From the NCBI RefSeq assembly GCF_003946325.1, contig NZ_RHNT01000004.1, positions 1 to 64,000 on the forward strand: a stretch of 64,000 nt of DNA, in the 5' to 3' direction. Both the position numbers and the translations under genes were made by a program. This DNA is from Companilactobacillus furfuricola. GTDB lineage: Bacteria > Bacillota > Bacilli > Lactobacillales > Lactobacillaceae. The notes beneath the pieces were generated by a model, which saw nothing but the letters and a program-made list of their open reading frames with translations, was not told where the DNA came from and did not search any database. Of the stretch, positions 27,509 to 39,798 are shown piece by piece (positions within the stretch are counted from its first letter, which is position 1; each line of letters starts with the position of its first letter).

Positions 27509-28795
27509 ATGTTTAACTATTTAGGATGGAATAAGTTAACTAAGTCAGATATCAAAACGGAGATCATCGCCGGGATCACGGGATTTTTCACGATTTCTTA
27601 TATTATTATCGTCAATCCGATGATCTTGAAAGATGCTTCGATACCAGTTGAATTGAGCGTTTTTGCAACGATTTTTGCCTCGATCATTGGTTGCTTGTTG
27701 ATGGCGTTTTGGGCGAACGCACCGATCATTATTACCCCAGGTATGGGTGTCAACGCCTTTTTCACGTACACGTTAGTAGTTGGTATGCAATTGAGTTTTC
27801 AACAGGCGATTGCCATTAGTATTTTCAGCAGTGTGGTTTACATGTTGATCAGTTTTTCTAAATTGAGCGACTTGCTTGCTGCCGCTGTTCCCAGTAGTTT
27901 GAAGATCGGTATCACGACGGGAATAGGGATGTTTTTGGTCGTGATCGGTCTGCAAAAAGCTGGCTTGATCAAGCAGGGGGCTAACGGATCTTTATTGTCG
28001 CTAGGGAATTTATCTGATCCAGCTGTGTTACTAGCCCTATTTGGTTTGTTAGTAACGTTAGGACTTTTTATAAAGAGGATCCCTGGAAGCTTTATCATAG
28101 GTATTGTTTTAACTAGTGTGATGGCGTTTTTCTTTGGCATCACAACTAAAACTCCCCAGACTGATATTTCGATGTTGAGTAAATATGGCGAGCTACTTTT
28201 TCAAGGCGATTTTTCAGAGTTGTTTTCTTTGAAGTTTTTGCTGGCTGTTTTTTCGATGACGATGATATTGGTTTTTGAGTCGATGGGTATTTTAGAAGGT
28301 TTACTGCCGGATAAGAAGTTGTTTAAGAAAGCTTTTCAAGCTAGTTCTGTAGCTACATTTTTGTCGGGCTTTCTTGGGACTAGTCCGACTGTGGCTGCTG
28401 CTGAGAGTGCTGCTGGGATCAAGAGTGGCGGTAAGACTGGGATCATGTCTTTGACTTCTGGGATTTTGTTCGCAGTTGCTCTGCCTTTTATTTCTTTTTT
28501 GAGGTTTGTTCCTGAAGCTGCTATTGCTCCTGTGATTATTATTACTGGGGCTTTGATGATGCAGAATTTGGCTAATATTGATTATGATGATTTGAGCGAG
28601 TGGATACCGGCGTTTTTGATTTTTGTTTTGATTCCGCTTAGTGGGTCTATTTCTGCTGGGATGGCTTTTGGGTTTATTGTTTATCCGGTTTTGAAGATGG
28701 TTGTTGGTGATCATAGTGAGATGTCTTTGCTTTTGGTTGTTATTTCGGTTTTGTTTTTGGTTCAGATTTTTGCTGAGGCTTTGTTTGTTGGGTGA
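27509..28795 (+). CDS. NCS2 purine permease (AzgA/PbuG-like)
   Basis: The 428-residue permease has about 12 helices and the AzgA-type signatures ITGFFTISYIIIVNP, ITPGMGVNAFFTY and TVAAAESAAGI. Such proteins import guanine, hypoxanthine or adenine by proton symport. Placed last in the deo block, it would handle free bases released by deoD. ATG 27509 follows GAAAGG. The last third uses more G- and T-ending codons than the first; repeat copy C begins within a few bases of the stop codon. Confidence 0.9.
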   Translation: MFNYLGWNKLTKSDIKTEIIAGITGFFTISYIIIVNPMILKDASIPVELSVFATIFASIIGCLLMAFWANAPIIITPGMGVNAFFTYTLVVGMQLSFQQAIAISIFSSVVYMLISFSKLSDLLAAAVPSSLKIGITTGIGMFLVVIGLQKAGLIKQGANGSLLSLGNLSDPAVLLALFGLLVTLGLFIKRIPGSFIIGIVLTSVMAFFFGITTKTPQTDISMLSKYGELLFQGDFSELFSLKFLLAVFSMTMILVFESMGILEGLLPDKKLFKKAFQASSVATFLSGFLGTSPTVAAAESAAGIKSGGKTGIMSLTSGILFAVALPFISFLRFVPEAAIAPVIIITGALMMQNLANIDYDDLSEWIPAFLIFVLIPLSGSISAGMAFGFIVYPVLKMVVGDHSEMSLLLVVISVLFLVQIFAEALFVG

Positions 28796-28800
28796 CGAGT

Positions 28801-29219
28801 TTGTAGGTAGTATTTTGGTGGTACGTTCAATGCCGACTCCGGGGCCCGGGGATACAGACGCTGGAACGTGGTGGGCACATTTTGAACCAATCGAGCAAAG
28901 TACGCTCGCTTGTTTCAAAACTGCACCTTTCACTAAGCTCCTTCGTCGCCAAGTGAAATTTCACCACTGAGGTCTGTATCCCCGGGCCCCTCCGTCTAGA
29001 TGGAGATATAATCCCCCCTTGGATTGAGATTTACCGATTTATTTTTATCAAGTTGGCACTGTTTGCTCGTCCTATTTCTCACATGTCTATCTCAGGCTTT
29101 ATCCATTCTGGTGGGGAGCAGGGGTTTCCTTCTTTTTTGCAATACTTTGTCTGTCTTGAACACTTATTCTTTTCTCGGTTCGCGGGACTTCGCTCCGCTT
29201 ATTTTTCTTCCTGACGGTG
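28801..29219 (+). repeat. Copy (C) of the dispersed structured repeat, abutting a stop codon
   Basis: The copy starts in the middle of the 5' arm (TTGTAGGTAGT...GGTACGTTCAATGCCGAC), so the first 80 or so bases seen in copies A and B are missing. From there it is nearly identical to B: P1 GGGGCCCGGGGATACAGAC/GTCTGTATCCCCGGGCCCC, P2 TGGTG/CACCA, P3, P4 TTTCACT/AGTGAAA with AAGCTCCTTCGTCGCCA, and the tail to TATCTCAG (29095). The extension through 29219 contains GCGG...CCGC near 29180-29199, matching GTGG...CCAC of copy B. Confidence 0.92.
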
Positions 29220-29239
29220 ATTGCTGCAGCGATTGATCA

Positions 29240-29503
29240 TTGTGGGGTTTCTTTTTCTTTCTGGCTGTCGCTATGCTCCCGCCTTGTTCGTTTTGCTGCG
29301 ATCTCTTTTTTGGGGGGAGCTTTACTCTCATTCTTTTGCTTCTAGGGGCTTTTTCTTTACAATTTTGGTTGAAACCATTAATATTATTATCCTTAAACAT
29401 TTTATTGTTGGCTTTGATTGAATTTGCTTTTTCTTTTATCAAGCCTTTTTTGATGAAACATGTTGAAGTTGTTGGTAAAATATTCATTAATTACATTAAT
29501 TGA
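29240..29503 (+). other. Possible remnant of a hydrophobic protein gene
   Basis: The frame encodes 87 residues with two or three hydrophobic stretches (FTLILLLLGAFSLQFWL, LILLSLNILLLALIEFAF) and ends MKHVEVVGKIFINYIN. No proper ribosome site or promoter is seen, and the DNA is T-rich, which favours hydrophobic codons by chance. It may be the eroded 3' end of a membrane protein carried next to the repeat. The remainder, 29504-29615, holds no gene; in Lactiplantibacillus I would expect ctsR here. Confidence 0.2.
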
Positions 29504-29615
29504 TTTTTAGACTTTATTGTTTGAATCGAAGAATAATAATGTTATGGTTGCTTTAGATTCAGGTGGAGCAATGTTTAGGAGATGTTAGAGATCTGATGGT
29601 TTGCGAGTGTTTTGC

Positions 29616-29643
29616 TTGCAATTTTATTTATCAGAATTATACT
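29616..29643 (+). promoter_or_regulatory. Promoter of clpC
   Basis: TTGCAA (29616-29621) and TATACT (29638-29643) are 16 bases apart. I find no CtsR operator (tandem GGTCAAA-type heptamers) near it. Confidence 0.55.
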
Positions 29644-29680
29644 TTCATCACAAGTAAATAAGTAAGTCGAGGTAACTATT

Positions 29681-32200
29681 ATGGACAAGGTGTTTACTGA
29701 AAGCGCGAAAAACGCACTTGTTTTGGCTCAAGAGCAGGCTAAGACATTTCATCATAATGCTGTTGGAACTGAACACATTTTGCTAGGTCTAACTATGGAA
29801 AATGATGGTATCGCTGGTATTACTTTGCGTGATTTGGCTGTTAGCGATCGAGACGTTCAAGAAGAAATCGAACATCTTACTGGTTATGGCGACTCATCAG
29901 CAAATGTTGCTAGTGGGATTTACCTTCCTTATTCACCTAAGGGACAACAAATTCTTGCCAGTTCCGAAACTGTTTCTAACCAATATAGTTCCAGTCGTAT
30001 CGGGACTGAACATATTTTGTTAGCTATTTTGGATGATACGGATAATTTGGCAAATCGTATTTTGACTAATTTAGGTCTTAGTTTGACTAAGACTAAGAAT
30101 CTTCTGTTAAGTAAGATGGGTATGAGTACCAAGGGTGCACGTCGTGGACTTGGTATGAATCAAAAGAAGAAGGCTGCTCAAGCCGGTACTCCTACTTTGG
30201 ATTCTCTTGCTCGTGACTTAACGAAATTAGCTGCTGATAACCGGGTCGATCCTGTTGTTGGTCGTGCTCGTGAAGTGGAAAGAACTATTCAGATCCTTAG
30301 TCGTCGGACAAAGAATAATCCTGTTTTAGTTGGAGAACCTGGTGTTGGTAAGACTGCTATTGTTGAGGGTCTGGCTGAAGCTATCGTTAAGAATGATGTT
30401 CCAGCTGATATGCAAAATAAACGGATCATGATGCTTGATATGGGTTCTTTAGTCGCTGGTACTAAGTACCGTGGTGAATTTGAAGACCGTTTGAAGAAGA
30501 TTATTGAAGAAATTTATGCTGATAAGCATGTTATTTTGTTCATCGATGAATTGCACACTTTGATCGGTGCTGGTGGGGCTGAAGGTGCTATTGATGCCTC
30601 AAACATTTTAAAACCAGCTTTGGCACGTGGTGAATTGCAATTGATCGGTGCAACTACATCAAATGAATATCAAAAGTACATTGAAAAAGATACTGCTTTG
30701 GAACGTCGTTTTGCCAAAGTTTATGTTGAAGAACCAACTGCGGAAGAATCTGTGCAAATTTTGGATGGTTTGAAACCACGCTATGAACAACACCACGGTT
30801 TGACTATTTCAGAAGAAGCTGTCAACGCAGCTGTCCGTCTATCAACTAGATACTTAACGAATAGATTTTTGCCAGATAAGGCCATTGATTTGATCGATGA
30901 AGCATCTGCTAAAGTGCGGATCCACAATTCTGAGAAGAACAATAAGTTGGAAAGCTTAACTGCTGATTCGAAAAAATTGATCGACGAGAAGAACACAGCT
31001 ATTTTGAATCAAGACTTTGCTAAGGCAGCTCAGATCCGTGAAAAGGAACAAGACTTGCAAGCTAAGATCGAAGATTACAAGCAAAGACAAGCTGACGGTA
31101 AAGAGAAGAAGCCTGTGGTCACTGAGAAAGATATCGCAGAGATCATTTCTGACTGGACTGGTGTTCCGGTAACTCAGATTACTAAGAAGGAAAGTGAAAG
31201 ACTTCTTAACCTTGAAAAGGAACTCCACAAACGGGTCGTTGGTCAAGATAATGCTATTAGCGCTGTATCACGGGCCATTCGTCGTGCTAGAAGTGGTATG
31301 AAAGATCCTAATAGACCAAATGGTTCATTCATATTCCTTGGACCTACTGGTGTTGGTAAAACTGAATTGGCTAAGTCGATTGCTGAAGTAATGTTTGGTT
31401 CAGAAGACAACTTGATCCGTGTTGACATGTCTGAATACATGGAACAATACAGTACTTCTAAGTTGATCGGTTCAGCCCCTGGTTATGTTGGCTTTGACGA
31501 AGGTGGACAATTAACTGAGAAAATCAGAAACCAACCTTATTCAGTTGTATTATTAGATGAGGTTGAAAAAGCTCACCCAGATGTATTCAATATTTTGCTA
31601 CAAGTCTTAGATGATGGTATTTTAACTGATGCCAAGGGACGCAAAGTTGATTTTAGAAATACGATCATTATCATGACTTCTAACTTAGGCGCACGTTCTC
31701 TCGAGGATGACCGTGAGGTTGGATTTGGTGCTAAAGATGTCAGAACTGATTATAAGGAAATGGAATCACGGATCGATTCTGAATTGAAGAAGTTCTTTAG
31801 ACCAGAGTTCTTAAATCGTATTGATGAAACTATTGTCTTTAAGGCTCTTAATAAAGAGCAACTTAAGTCCATTGCTAAGATCATGAGCAATAACCTTAGA
31901 AAGAGACTTGAGGAGAGAAATATTGATCTATCTATTTCACCATCTGCTTATGACGATTTAGTTAAAGATGGTTACAATCCAGAATATGGTGCTCGTCCAA
32001 TGAGACGGACCATTCAACGTGAAATCGAAGATCCAGTTAGTGAATTGCTCTTGATGAACAATATCACTGAAGGTGACACGATCAAGGTTGGCTCGAAGAA
32101 GGGCAAACTTGAGATCAACGTTGCTAAATCTACTAAGAAAAGCAACAAAACCAATAAGAATTTGAACGATAATAAAAAAGGCGATAAAGTTAAAAATTAA
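29681..32200 (+). CDS. clpC: ClpC-type AAA+ unfoldase
   Basis: The 839-residue ATPase has an N-terminal Clp_N double repeat (about residues 1-145), a first AAA module with GEPGVGKT near 219 and ELHTLIGAG, a UVR-type coiled middle segment near 430-465, and a second AAA module with [12 protein letters not shown] near 553, then a ClpB-D2-small domain. It unfolds proteins for ClpP in the cytoplasm during stress and regulation. The C-terminus is an unusual run of Lys and Asn ([20 protein letters not shown]). It is alone behind its promoter; no ctsR, mcsA or mcsB accompanies it. The start at ATG 29681 follows CGAGGTAAC. Confidence 0.94.
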   Translation: MDKVFTESAKNALVLAQEQAKTFHHNAVGTEHILLGLTMENDGIAGITLRDLAVSDRDVQEEIEHLTGYGDSSANVASGIYLPYSPKGQQILASSETVSNQYSSSRIGTEHILLAILDDTDNLANRILTNLGLSLTKTKNLLLSKMGMSTKGARRGLGMNQKKKAAQAGTPTLDSLARDLTKLAADNRVDPVVGRAREVERTIQILSRRTKNNPVLVGEPGVGKTAIVEGLAEAIVKNDVPADMQNKRIMMLDMGSLVAGTKYRGEFEDRLKKIIEEIYADKHVILFIDELHTLIGAGGAEGAIDASNILKPALARGELQLIGATTSNEYQKYIEKDTALERRFAKVYVEEPTAEESVQILDGLKPRYEQHHGLTISEEAVNAAVRLSTRYLTNRFLPDKAIDLIDEASAKVRIHNSEKNNKLESLTADSKKLIDEKNTAILNQDFAKAAQIREKEQDLQAKIEDYKQRQADGKEKKPVVTEKDIAEIISDWTGVPVTQITKKESERLLNLEKELHKRVVGQDNAISAVSRAIRRARSGMKDPNRPNGSFIFLGPTGVGKTELAKSIAEVMFGSEDNLIRVDMSEYMEQYSTSKLIGSAPGYVGFDEGGQLTEKIRNQPYSVVLLDEVEKAHPDVFNILLQVLDDGILTDAKGRKVDFRNTIIIMTSNLGARSLEDDREVGFGAKDVRTDYKEMESRIDSELKKFFRPEFLNRIDETIVFKALNKEQLKSIAKIMSNNLRKRLEERNIDLSISPSAYDDLVKDGYNPEYGARPMRRTIQREIEDPVSELLLMNNITEGDTIKVGSKKGKLEINVAKSTKKSNKTNKNLNDNKKGDKVKN

Positions 32201-32214
32201 TTAAGCTTAATCCA

Positions 32215-32243
32215 TTGACAAAGTGGAATTAGGCTAGTAATAT
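32215..32243 (+). promoter_or_regulatory. Strong promoter of rpoBC
   Basis: TTGACA (32215-32220), 17 bases, TAATAT (32238-32243). It begins 15 bases after the clpC stop codon, so rpoBC has its own start site about 210 bases before the coding region. Confidence 0.75.
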
Positions 32244-32249
32244 TGCTTT

Positions 32250-32457
32250 TGAGATTTAAAGTTCAAAACGCAAGCTACGATCTATTGTCCGTAGTGATGC
32301 CGTATAGAAAAAAGCAAAGATAGAAATAAAGTTTCTATTTTTGGTTTTTTTTTTGCCCTAAAACAGGTATTAAAACCGTTTTCAGGTAAAATGTAACATA
32401 AATGTAACATTTCTAGCGGCAAAATTTTGAACAAAAATAAATGTTGAGGTGAAGAAT
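32250..32457 (+). ncRNA. Structured 5' leader of rpoB, possibly the Lacto-rpoB motif
   Basis: A 200-base leader lies between the promoter and rpoB. It contains the hairpin CTACG...CGTAG (32275-32294), a terminator-like hairpin (32314-32353), a further hairpin around AACAGG...CCGTTT (32361-32381), and the direct repeat ATGTAACAT at 32390-32398 and 32401-32409, one helical turn apart. A conserved RNA called Lacto-rpoB is known upstream of rpoB in lactic acid bacteria. Position and size agree, but I cannot confirm its consensus by eye. Confidence 0.55.
32314..32353 (+). terminator. Intrinsic terminator-like hairpin inside the rpoB leader
   Basis: GCAAAGATAGAAA pairs imperfectly with TTTCTATTTTTGG around TAAAG, followed by ten T. 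It may be the clpC terminator, or an attenuator controlling rpoBC, since it lies downstream of the rpoB promoter. Confidence 0.65.
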
Positions 32458-35400
32458 TTGACTTTTCATAACGTAAATTATGGTGCACACCGTGTTCGTC
32501 GTAGTTATGCCAAGATCAAGGAAGTACTTCCACTGCCAAATCTAATTGACATTCAAAAGAACTCATACAACTGGTTTTTAGATGAAGGTCTAAAAGACAT
32601 GTTTGATGATGTTATGCCAATCGATGATTTTGCTGGAAATCTTTCTTTGGAATACGTTGACTATAAGCTTCTTGAACCAAAGTACACTGTTGAAGAAGCT
32701 AGACAACATGACGCTAATTATTCAGCCCCATTGCACGTTACTTTGAAATTGACTAACCATGAAACTGGTGAGATCAAGACTCAAGACGTGTTCTTTGGTG
32801 ACTTCCCAATAATGACAGACCAAGGTACTTTCATTATTAATGGTGCTGAACGTGTTATCGTTTCACAATTAGTTCGTTCTCCTGGTATCTACTATAATGC
32901 TGATACTGATAAGAACGGTCGTATTACTTATGGAACAACTGTTATCCCTAACCGTGGTGCATGGTTGGAATATGAAACTGATGCCAAAGGTTTAGGATAT
33001 GTAAGAATTGATAGAACTAGAAAGCTTTTGATCACAGAATTAGTTCGTGCTCTTGGTTTTGGTTCAGATGCTGAGATCTTGGATATTTTCGGTGAAAATG
33101 ACACTTTGAACCGTACTCTCGAAAAAGATGTCCACAAAGATACTGCTGACTCACGTGTTGAAGAAGCATTGAAGGATATTTATGAAAGATTACGTCCTGG
33201 TGAACCTAAGACTGCTGACAGTTCTCGTTCATTGCTCTACGCAAGATTCTTTGACCCACGTAGATACGATCTAGCTGCTGTTGGTCGTTACAAGATCAAT
33301 AAGAAGTTAAATCTTAAGACACGTTTGTTAAATCAAACATTAGCTGAAACATTAGCTGATCCAGATACTGGTGAAGTTATTTTAGCAAAAGACACTGTTA
33401 TCGATCGCGATGCTATGAATAAGCTAGGCGATTACTTAGATCGTGATGATTTCAAGACAGTAACTGTTCAACCTTCAGATGAAGGTGCTCAAACTGATCC
33501 TGTTACTCTTCAAATCATCAAAGTTTACTCACAAGATGATAATGAGAAAGTCGTTAACATCATTGGTAATGGTCATATCGACGAAAACAACCGTACAATT
33601 CAAGTTGCTGATATTTTGGCTGGTTTGAACTACTTCTTGAACTTAAAAGAAAGCATCGGATCAACTGATGATATCGACCACTTGGGTAACCGTCGTATTC
33701 GTTCAGTCGGTGAATTGCTTCAAAACCAATTCAGAATTGGTTTGTCACGTATGGAACGTGTTGTACGTGAAAGAATGTCAATTCAAGACTCATCAACTGT
33801 TACACCTCAACAATTGATCAACATTAGACCAGTAGTTGCTTCGATCAAGGAATTCTTTGGTTCATCACAACTTTCACAATTCATGGACCAAACAAACCCT
33901 CTTGGCGAGCTAGAACACAAGCGTCGTCTTTCAGCCCTTGGACCTGGTGGTTTGACTCGTGATCGTGCCGGATATGAAGTTCGTGACATTCACTATACTC
34001 ACTATGGTCGTATGTGTCCTATTGAAACACCAGAAGGTCCTAATATCGGACTTATTAACAACTTGGCTTCATACGCTATTGTTAATAAATATGGTTTCAT
34101 CGAAACTCCATATCGTCGTGTATCATGGGAAACTCACAACGTTACTGATAAGATCGATTACTTAACAGCCGACGAAGAAGATAACTACATCGTTGCTCAA
34201 GCTAATACTAAGTTGAACGATGATGGATCATTTGCTGATACAACAATTTTGGCTCGTTACAAAGATGACAATATCGAAACAACCGCTGAAAAAGTCGACT
34301 ACATGGACGTTTCACCTCGTCAAGTAGTTTCTGTTGCTACAGCATGTATTCCTTTCTTGGAAAATGATGACTCGAACCGTGCCTTGATGGGTGCTAACAT
34401 GCAACGTCAAGCTGTTCCTCTGATCAATCCACACGCACCATTAGTTGGTACAAGTATGGAATATATTGCAGCCCACGATTCTGGTGCTGCTTTGATCGCA
34501 CAACACGCTGGTACTGTTCAATATGTTGATGCTAAGAAGATTACTATCGAACGTGACGATGACGGTACGATCGACGAATACAAAGTTACAAAATTCCGTC
34601 GTTCAAATAATGGTAAGTCATACAACCAAAGACCAATCGTTCGTAAGGGCGAAGAAGTTAAAGTTGGTGACATTATCGCTGACGGTCCTGCCATGGAAGG
34701 TGGAGAATTAGCCCTAGGTCAAAATCCATTGATTGCCTTCATGACATGGAACATGTACAACTACGAAGATGCCATCGTTCTTTCAGAGAAATTAGTTCGT
34801 GAAGATGCTTATACTTCAGTTCATATTGAAGAATATGAATCAGAAGCACGTGATACTAAACTTGGACCTGAAGAGATTACTCGAGAGATTCCTAACGTTG
34901 GTGAAGAATCATTGAAAGATCTTGACGAGTTCGGTGTTATTCGTATCGGTGCTGAAGTGCGTGATGGCGACATCTTAGTAGGTAAGGTCACACCTAAGGG
35001 TGTTACAGAATTATCTGCTGAAGAGCGTCTATTACATGCTATCTTCGGTGAAAAAGCTCGTGAAGTTCGTGATACTTCACTCCGTGTACCACACGGTGGT
35101 GGCGGTATTATTCAAGACGTTAAGGTCTTCACTGGTGAAGCCGGCGACGAATTGAATCCTGGTGTTAACATGATGGTTCGTGTTTACATCACTCAAAAAC
35201 GTAAGATCCAAGTCGGTGACAAGATGGCTGGACGTCACGGTAACAAAGGTACTGTTTCTATCGTTGTTCCTGAAGAGGACATGCCTTACATGCCAGACGG
35301 TACACCAGTTGATATCCTATTGAACCCAATGGGTGTTCCATCCCGTATGAATATCGGACAAGTTCTTGATCTTCATTTAGGTATGGCTGCTAGAAAATTA

Positions 35401-36081
35401 GGTATTCACGTTGCAACACCTGTTTTCGATGGTGTTACAAATGAAGAATTGTGGGATATCGTTAAAGAAGCCGATATGGATTCAGATGGTAAGTCGATCC
35501 TTTATGATGGACGTACTGGTGAACCATTCAAGAACCGTGTAGCGGTTGGTGTCATGTACTACATGAAGTTAGCCCACATGGTTGATGATAAATTGCACGC
35601 TCGTTCAATCGGACCTTACTCATTAGTTACACAACAACCACTTGGTGGTAAAGCACAGTTCGGTGGACAGAGATTTGGTGAAATGGAAGTTTGGGCTTTG
35701 GAAGCTTATGGTGCCGCTTATACACTTCAAGAAATCTTGACATACAAGTCTGATGATATCGTTGGACGTGTGAAGACTTATGAAGCTATCGTTAAGGGTG
35801 AAAGTATTCCTAAGCCTGGTGTTCCTGAATCATTCCGTGTTCTTGTTAAGGAATTACAAGCTCTTGGACTTGATATGAAAGTTCTCGACAATAACCAAAA
35901 AGAAATTGAACTTAGAGATATGGACGACGATGACGATACAGTAAGTATTGATGCATTATCGAAATTCGCTAAGCAACAAGAACAAAAACGTGGTGAAGAA
36001 GAAGCTAAGAAGTTAGAATCAGAAGAAGGTAATTCAACTGTACAATCTAACGGTTCTCAAGAAACAAAATCAGAAAAATAG
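32458..36081 (+). CDS. rpoB: DNA-directed RNA polymerase beta subunit
   Basis: The 1207-residue subunit is complete, from the protrusion and lobe to the catalytic clamp end. Signatures include the rifampicin-pocket segments [17 protein letters not shown] and [12 protein letters not shown], the [12 protein letters not shown] catalytic motif, and [20 protein letters not shown]. The rifampicin region shows no substitution I would call resistant. The C-terminal tail is extended and acidic ([17 protein letters not shown], then a Gln/Glu/Lys-rich end). The best start is TTG 32458, five bases after GAGGTGA; an earlier GTG at 32449 is part of that ribosome site. Confidence 0.97.
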   Translation: MTFHNVNYGAHRVRRSYAKIKEVLPLPNLIDIQKNSYNWFLDEGLKDMFDDVMPIDDFAGNLSLEYVDYKLLEPKYTVEEARQHDANYSAPLHVTLKLTNHETGEIKTQDVFFGDFPIMTDQGTFIINGAERVIVSQLVRSPGIYYNADTDKNGRITYGTTVIPNRGAWLEYETDAKGLGYVRIDRTRKLLITELVRALGFGSDAEILDIFGENDTLNRTLEKDVHKDTADSRVEEALKDIYERLRPGEPKTADSSRSLLYARFFDPRRYDLAAVGRYKINKKLNLKTRLLNQTLAETLADPDTGEVILAKDTVIDRDAMNKLGDYLDRDDFKTVTVQPSDEGAQTDPVTLQIIKVYSQDDNEKVVNIIGNGHIDENNRTIQVADILAGLNYFLNLKESIGSTDDIDHLGNRRIRSVGELLQNQFRIGLSRMERVVRERMSIQDSSTVTPQQLINIRPVVASIKEFFGSSQLSQFMDQTNPLGELEHKRRLSALGPGGLTRDRAGYEVRDIHYTHYGRMCPIETPEGPNIGLINNLASYAIVNKYGFIETPYRRVSWETHNVTDKIDYLTADEEDNYIVAQANTKLNDDGSFADTTILARYKDDNIETTAEKVDYMDVSPRQVVSVATACIPFLENDDSNRALMGANMQRQAVPLINPHAPLVGTSMEYIAAHDSGAALIAQHAGTVQYVDAKKITIERDDDGTIDEYKVTKFRRSNNGKSYNQRPIVRKGEEVKVGDIIADGPAMEGGELALGQNPLIAFMTWNMYNYEDAIVLSEKLVREDAYTSVHIEEYESEARDTKLGPEEITREIPNVGEESLKDLDEFGVIRIGAEVRDGDILVGKVTPKGVTELSAEERLLHAIFGEKAREVRDTSLRVPHGGGGIIQDVKVFTGEAGDELNPGVNMMVRVYITQKRKIQVGDKMAGRHGNKGTVSIVVPEEDMPYMPDGTPVDILLNPMGVPSRMNIGQVLDLHLGMAARKLGIHVATPVFDGVTNEELWDIVKEADMDSDGKSILYDGRTGEPFKNRVAVGVMYYMKLAHMVDDKLHARSIGPYSLVTQQPLGGKAQFGGQRFGEMEVWALEAYGAAYTLQEILTYKSDDIVGRVKTYEAIVKGESIPKPGVPESFRVLVKELQALGLDMKVLDNNQKEIELRDMDDDDDTVSIDALSKFAKQQEQKRGEEEAKKLESEEGNSTVQSNGSQETKSEK

Positions 36082-36112
36082 TTAAAATTTGGCATGTTAG
36101 GGAGGTTACCTT

Positions 36113-39100
36113 TTGATAGACGTTAATAAATTTGAAAGTATGCAAATTGGTTTGGCTTCTCCAGATAAGATCCGTAGTTGGTCTTATGGTGAAGTTAAGA
36201 AGCCTGAAACAATCAACTATCGTACTTTGAAGCCAGAAAAAGATGGTCTGTTTGATGAAAGAATCTTCGGACCAACTAAAGACTGGGAATGTGCCTGTGG
36301 TAAGTACAAACGTATCCGTTATAAGGGTATTGTTTGTGACCGCTGTGGGGTTGAAGTTACTCGTTCAAAAGTTCGCCGTGAAAGAATGGCTCACATTGAA
36401 TTAGCAGCTCCTGTTACACATATCTGGTACTTCAAGGGTATCCCATCACGTATGGGACTAGTTTTGGACATGAGCCCAAGAAACCTTGAAGAAGTAATTT
36501 ACTTTGCTTCATATGTAGTTATTGATCCAGGTGATACAGACCTAGAGAAGAAACAACTACTAACAGAATCTGAATATCGTAAGAAGCGCGAAGAATTTGG
36601 CAATAAATTTGTTGCTAAAATGGGTGCTGAAGGTATCAGAGAACTTCTTAGCCAAGTTGATATGGATGAAGAAGTTAAGAGCTTGCGTGAAGTCTTGAAG
36701 ACTGCCCAAGGTCAAAAACGTACACGTGCAATTAGACGATTAGATATTTTGAGTGCCTTCCAAAAGTCTGGTAACAAACCAGAATGGATGGTAATGGATG
36801 CTATTCCAGTTATTCCTCCAGATCTACGTCCAATGGTTCAACTAGAAGGTGGCCGTTTCGCTACTTCTGATTTGAACGATTTGTACCGTCGTGTAATTAA
36901 CAGAAACAACCGTTTGAAGAGATTATTGGACTTAAATGCTCCTAACATCATTGTTCAAAACGAAAAGAGAATGCTTCAAGAAGCTGTCGATGCCTTGATC
37001 GATAACGGTCGTCGTGGCCGTCCGGTCACAGGACCTGGTAACAGACCATTGAAGTCACTTTCACACATGCTTAAAGGTAAGCAAGGACGTTTCCGTCAAA
37101 ACTTACTTGGTAAACGTGTTGACTATTCTGGACGTTCAGTTATTGATGTTGGCCCAACACTTAAGTTCTACCAATGTGGACTTCCTCGTGAAATGGCATT
37201 GGAATTATTCAAACCATTCGTAATGCATGAATTAGTTAAAAGAGAAATTGCTTCAAACGTTAAAAACGCTAGAAGAAAGATCGATCGTCAAGATGACGAT
37301 ATCTGGGATGTTCTAGAAGATGTAATCAAAGAACGTCCAGTTCTACTTAACCGTGCCCCTACGCTTCACAGACTTGGTATTCAAGCCTTTGAACCTGTCT
37401 TGGTTGACGGTAAGTCAATTCGTCTTCACCCATTAGCTTGTGAAGCTTACAATGCCGATTTTGATGGTGACCAAATGGCTGTTCACGTGCCACTATCAGA
37501 CGAAGCTCAAGCTGAAGCTCGTATGTTGATGCTTGCTGCTCACCATATTCTTGCTCCTAAAGATGGTAAACCTATTGTTACACCATCACAGGACGTTGTA
37601 TTGGGTAACTACTACCTAACGATCGAAACAAGACATATGGATGGCGAAGGTAAGATCTTCAAAGATAGCAACGAAGTTAAAATTGCTTTATTGAATGGTG
37701 ATGTTCATTACCATACAAGAATTGGTATTTCAGTTTCATCAATGCCAAACAAGCCATTTAAAGATGACCAACGTGATAAAGTTATGATCACAAGTGTTGG
37801 TAAAGTTATCTTTAATGAGATCTTGCCTGAAGACTTCCCATACTTAAATGAACCTACTGATGATAACCTCATCAATGGTGTTCCTGATAAGTACTTCCTT
37901 GAAAAGGGAGAAAATATCGAAGATAGATTAGACGAGATGGAATTGATCGACCCACTTAAGAGTAGTTACTTGAGTGATATCATTGCCCAAATCTTCAAGA
38001 TCTATCGTGTACAAAGAACTTCAGAATTACTTGATGATATGAAGGAATTAGGTTACACGATCTGTACATATTCTGGACTAACAGTTGGTGTTACAGATGT
38101 TCCTAACTTAACTGAAAAACCTGAGATCATCGACAAAGCCCACAAGCAAGTTGCTTCAATTTCTAAGCAATTCCGTCGTGGACTTATCACTGATGATGAA
38201 CGACATGATCGTGTTATTAGTGTTTGGAACGATACTAAAGATGAGATCCAACAATTATTGATCGATTCATTTGATCCAACAAACCCTATCTCAATGATGT
38301 CTGACTCCGGTGCTCGTGGTAACATCTCAAACTTTACTCAGCTAGCAGGTATGCGTGGACTTATGGCTGCCCCTAACGGTGGTATGATGGAAATCCCTGT
38401 TATTTCTAACTTCCGTGAAGGTCTATCAGTTATGGAAATGTTCATGTCGACCCACGGTGCTCGTAAAGGTATGACCGATACAGCTTTGAAGACAGCTAAC
38501 TCAGGTTACTTAACTCGTCGTCTAGTTGATGTTGCTCAAGACGTTATCGTTCGTGAAGAAGACTGTGGTACTGATCGTGGACTAGAAGTAAGTGCTATTA
38601 CTGAAGGTACTGACATGATCGAACCATTGTTTGATCGTCTAGTTGGTCGTTACACTCAAAAGACAGTTAAAGATCCTGAAAATGGTGACGTAATTGTTCC
38701 TCGTGGTGTATTGATGGATGAAGACATGGCTCAAAAGGTTGTAGATGCTGGTGTTAAGACAGTTACGATCCGTTCAGCATTTACATGTAACACTAAACAT
38801 GGTGTATGTAAGAAATGTTATGGTCGTAACCTTGCTACAGGTGAAGAAGTTGAAATTGGTGAAGCAGTTGGTACTGTTGCTGCTCAATCAATCGGTGAAC
38901 CTGGTACACAATTGACTATGAGAAACTTCCATACCGGTGGTGTTGCTGGTGGCGATGATATTACACAAGGTCTTCCTCGTGTTCAAGAAATCGTTGAAGC
39001 TAGAAACCCTAAAGGTCTTGCAGTTATTTCTGAAGTTGACGGTACAATTACTGCCATCGATGAAAACCCTGCAGAACATACTAAAGAGATCACTGTTGAA

Positions 39101-39787
39101 GGTAACATTGATTCAAGAACATACAGTGTTCCTTATACATCAAGTGTTGCCGTTGCCGAAGGTGACGTCATCCAACGTGGTGCTAAGTTAACAACTGGTT
39201 CAATTGATCCTAAGGAATTGATCAAGATCACAAGTGTTCAAACTACAGAAAATTACCTACTTGCTGAAGTTCAAAAAGTTTACCGTATGCAAGGTGTTGA
39301 TATTTCTGATAAGCATTTCGAGGTTATGATCAGACAAATGCTTCGTAAGATCCGTGTTCTTGACCCAGGTGATACAGATGTATTACCAGGTGAATTGATG
39401 GATATTTCTCAATTTACAGATCACAACCGTGAGACATTGATGAGCGGTGGGATTCCTGCAACAGGACGTCCAGTCTTACTTGGTATTACTAAAGCCTCAC
39501 TTGAAACAAACAGTTTCTTGTCAGCTGCTTCCTTCCAGGAAACAACTAGAGTTCTTACTGATGCTTCAATTCGTGGTAAGAACGATCCACTTCTTGGTCT
39601 TAAGGAAAATGTTATTATTGGTAAACTTATCCCTGCCGGTACAGGTATGGCTAAGTACAACCATATGGAACCTAAGAAAACAGGTCCTATGGCAGCCAAC
39701 TCCTTAAACGGAGCATATACAATTTCTGACATCGAAAAGCAAATGAAAGCTGAAGATGCCAAGAAACAAGAAGAAAGCAATAAATAA
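36113..39787 (+). CDS. rpoC: DNA-directed RNA polymerase beta' subunit
   Basis: The 1224-residue subunit contains the zinc-binding CACGKYKR and CDRCGVEV near residues 60-80, the bridge and switch segments ([18 protein letters not shown]) and the active-site [10 protein letters not shown] around residue 448, whose three Asp bind catalytic magnesium. The second zinc site ([19 protein letters not shown]) and the trigger loop ([16 protein letters not shown]) are intact. TTG 36113 follows GGGAGGTTACCTT. It lies 31 bases behind rpoB in the same transcript and is closed by a terminator. Confidence 0.97.
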   Translation: MIDVNKFESMQIGLASPDKIRSWSYGEVKKPETINYRTLKPEKDGLFDERIFGPTKDWECACGKYKRIRYKGIVCDRCGVEVTRSKVRRERMAHIELAAPVTHIWYFKGIPSRMGLVLDMSPRNLEEVIYFASYVVIDPGDTDLEKKQLLTESEYRKKREEFGNKFVAKMGAEGIRELLSQVDMDEEVKSLREVLKTAQGQKRTRAIRRLDILSAFQKSGNKPEWMVMDAIPVIPPDLRPMVQLEGGRFATSDLNDLYRRVINRNNRLKRLLDLNAPNIIVQNEKRMLQEAVDALIDNGRRGRPVTGPGNRPLKSLSHMLKGKQGRFRQNLLGKRVDYSGRSVIDVGPTLKFYQCGLPREMALELFKPFVMHELVKREIASNVKNARRKIDRQDDDIWDVLEDVIKERPVLLNRAPTLHRLGIQAFEPVLVDGKSIRLHPLACEAYNADFDGDQMAVHVPLSDEAQAEARMLMLAAHHILAPKDGKPIVTPSQDVVLGNYYLTIETRHMDGEGKIFKDSNEVKIALLNGDVHYHTRIGISVSSMPNKPFKDDQRDKVMITSVGKVIFNEILPEDFPYLNEPTDDNLINGVPDKYFLEKGENIEDRLDEMELIDPLKSSYLSDIIAQIFKIYRVQRTSELLDDMKELGYTICTYSGLTVGVTDVPNLTEKPEIIDKAHKQVASISKQFRRGLITDDERHDRVISVWNDTKDEIQQLLIDSFDPTNPISMMSDSGARGNISNFTQLAGMRGLMAAPNGGMMEIPVISNFREGLSVMEMFMSTHGARKGMTDTALKTANSGYLTRRLVDVAQDVIVREEDCGTDRGLEVSAITEGTDMIEPLFDRLVGRYTQKTVKDPENGDVIVPRGVLMDEDMAQKVVDAGVKTVTIRSAFTCNTKHGVCKKCYGRNLATGEEVEIGEAVGTVAAQSIGEPGTQLTMRNFHTGGVAGGDDITQGLPRVQEIVEARNPKGLAVISEVDGTITAIDENPAEHTKEITVEGNIDSRTYSVPYTSSVAVAEGDVIQRGAKLTTGSIDPKELIKITSVQTTENYLLAEVQKVYRMQGVDISDKHFEVMIRQMLRKIRVLDPGDTDVLPGELMDISQFTDHNRETLMSGGIPATGRPVLLGITKASLETNSFLSAASFQETTRVLTDASIRGKNDPLLGLKENVIIGKLIPAGTGMAKYNHMEPKKTGPMAANSLNGAYTISDIEKQMKAEDAKKQEESNK

Positions 39788-39798
39788 AGTATTTTAAT

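Noticed and set aside
28301-28933. Minus-strand 210-codon frame across the end of the permease gene and copy C
   Set aside because: Antisense shadow continuing into the repeat; low-complexity Asn/Lys/Arg composition.
29560-29600. T-box-like AGGTGGAGCAA before clpC
   Set aside because: The AGGGTGGNACCGCG core is not present and clpC is not a T-box target.
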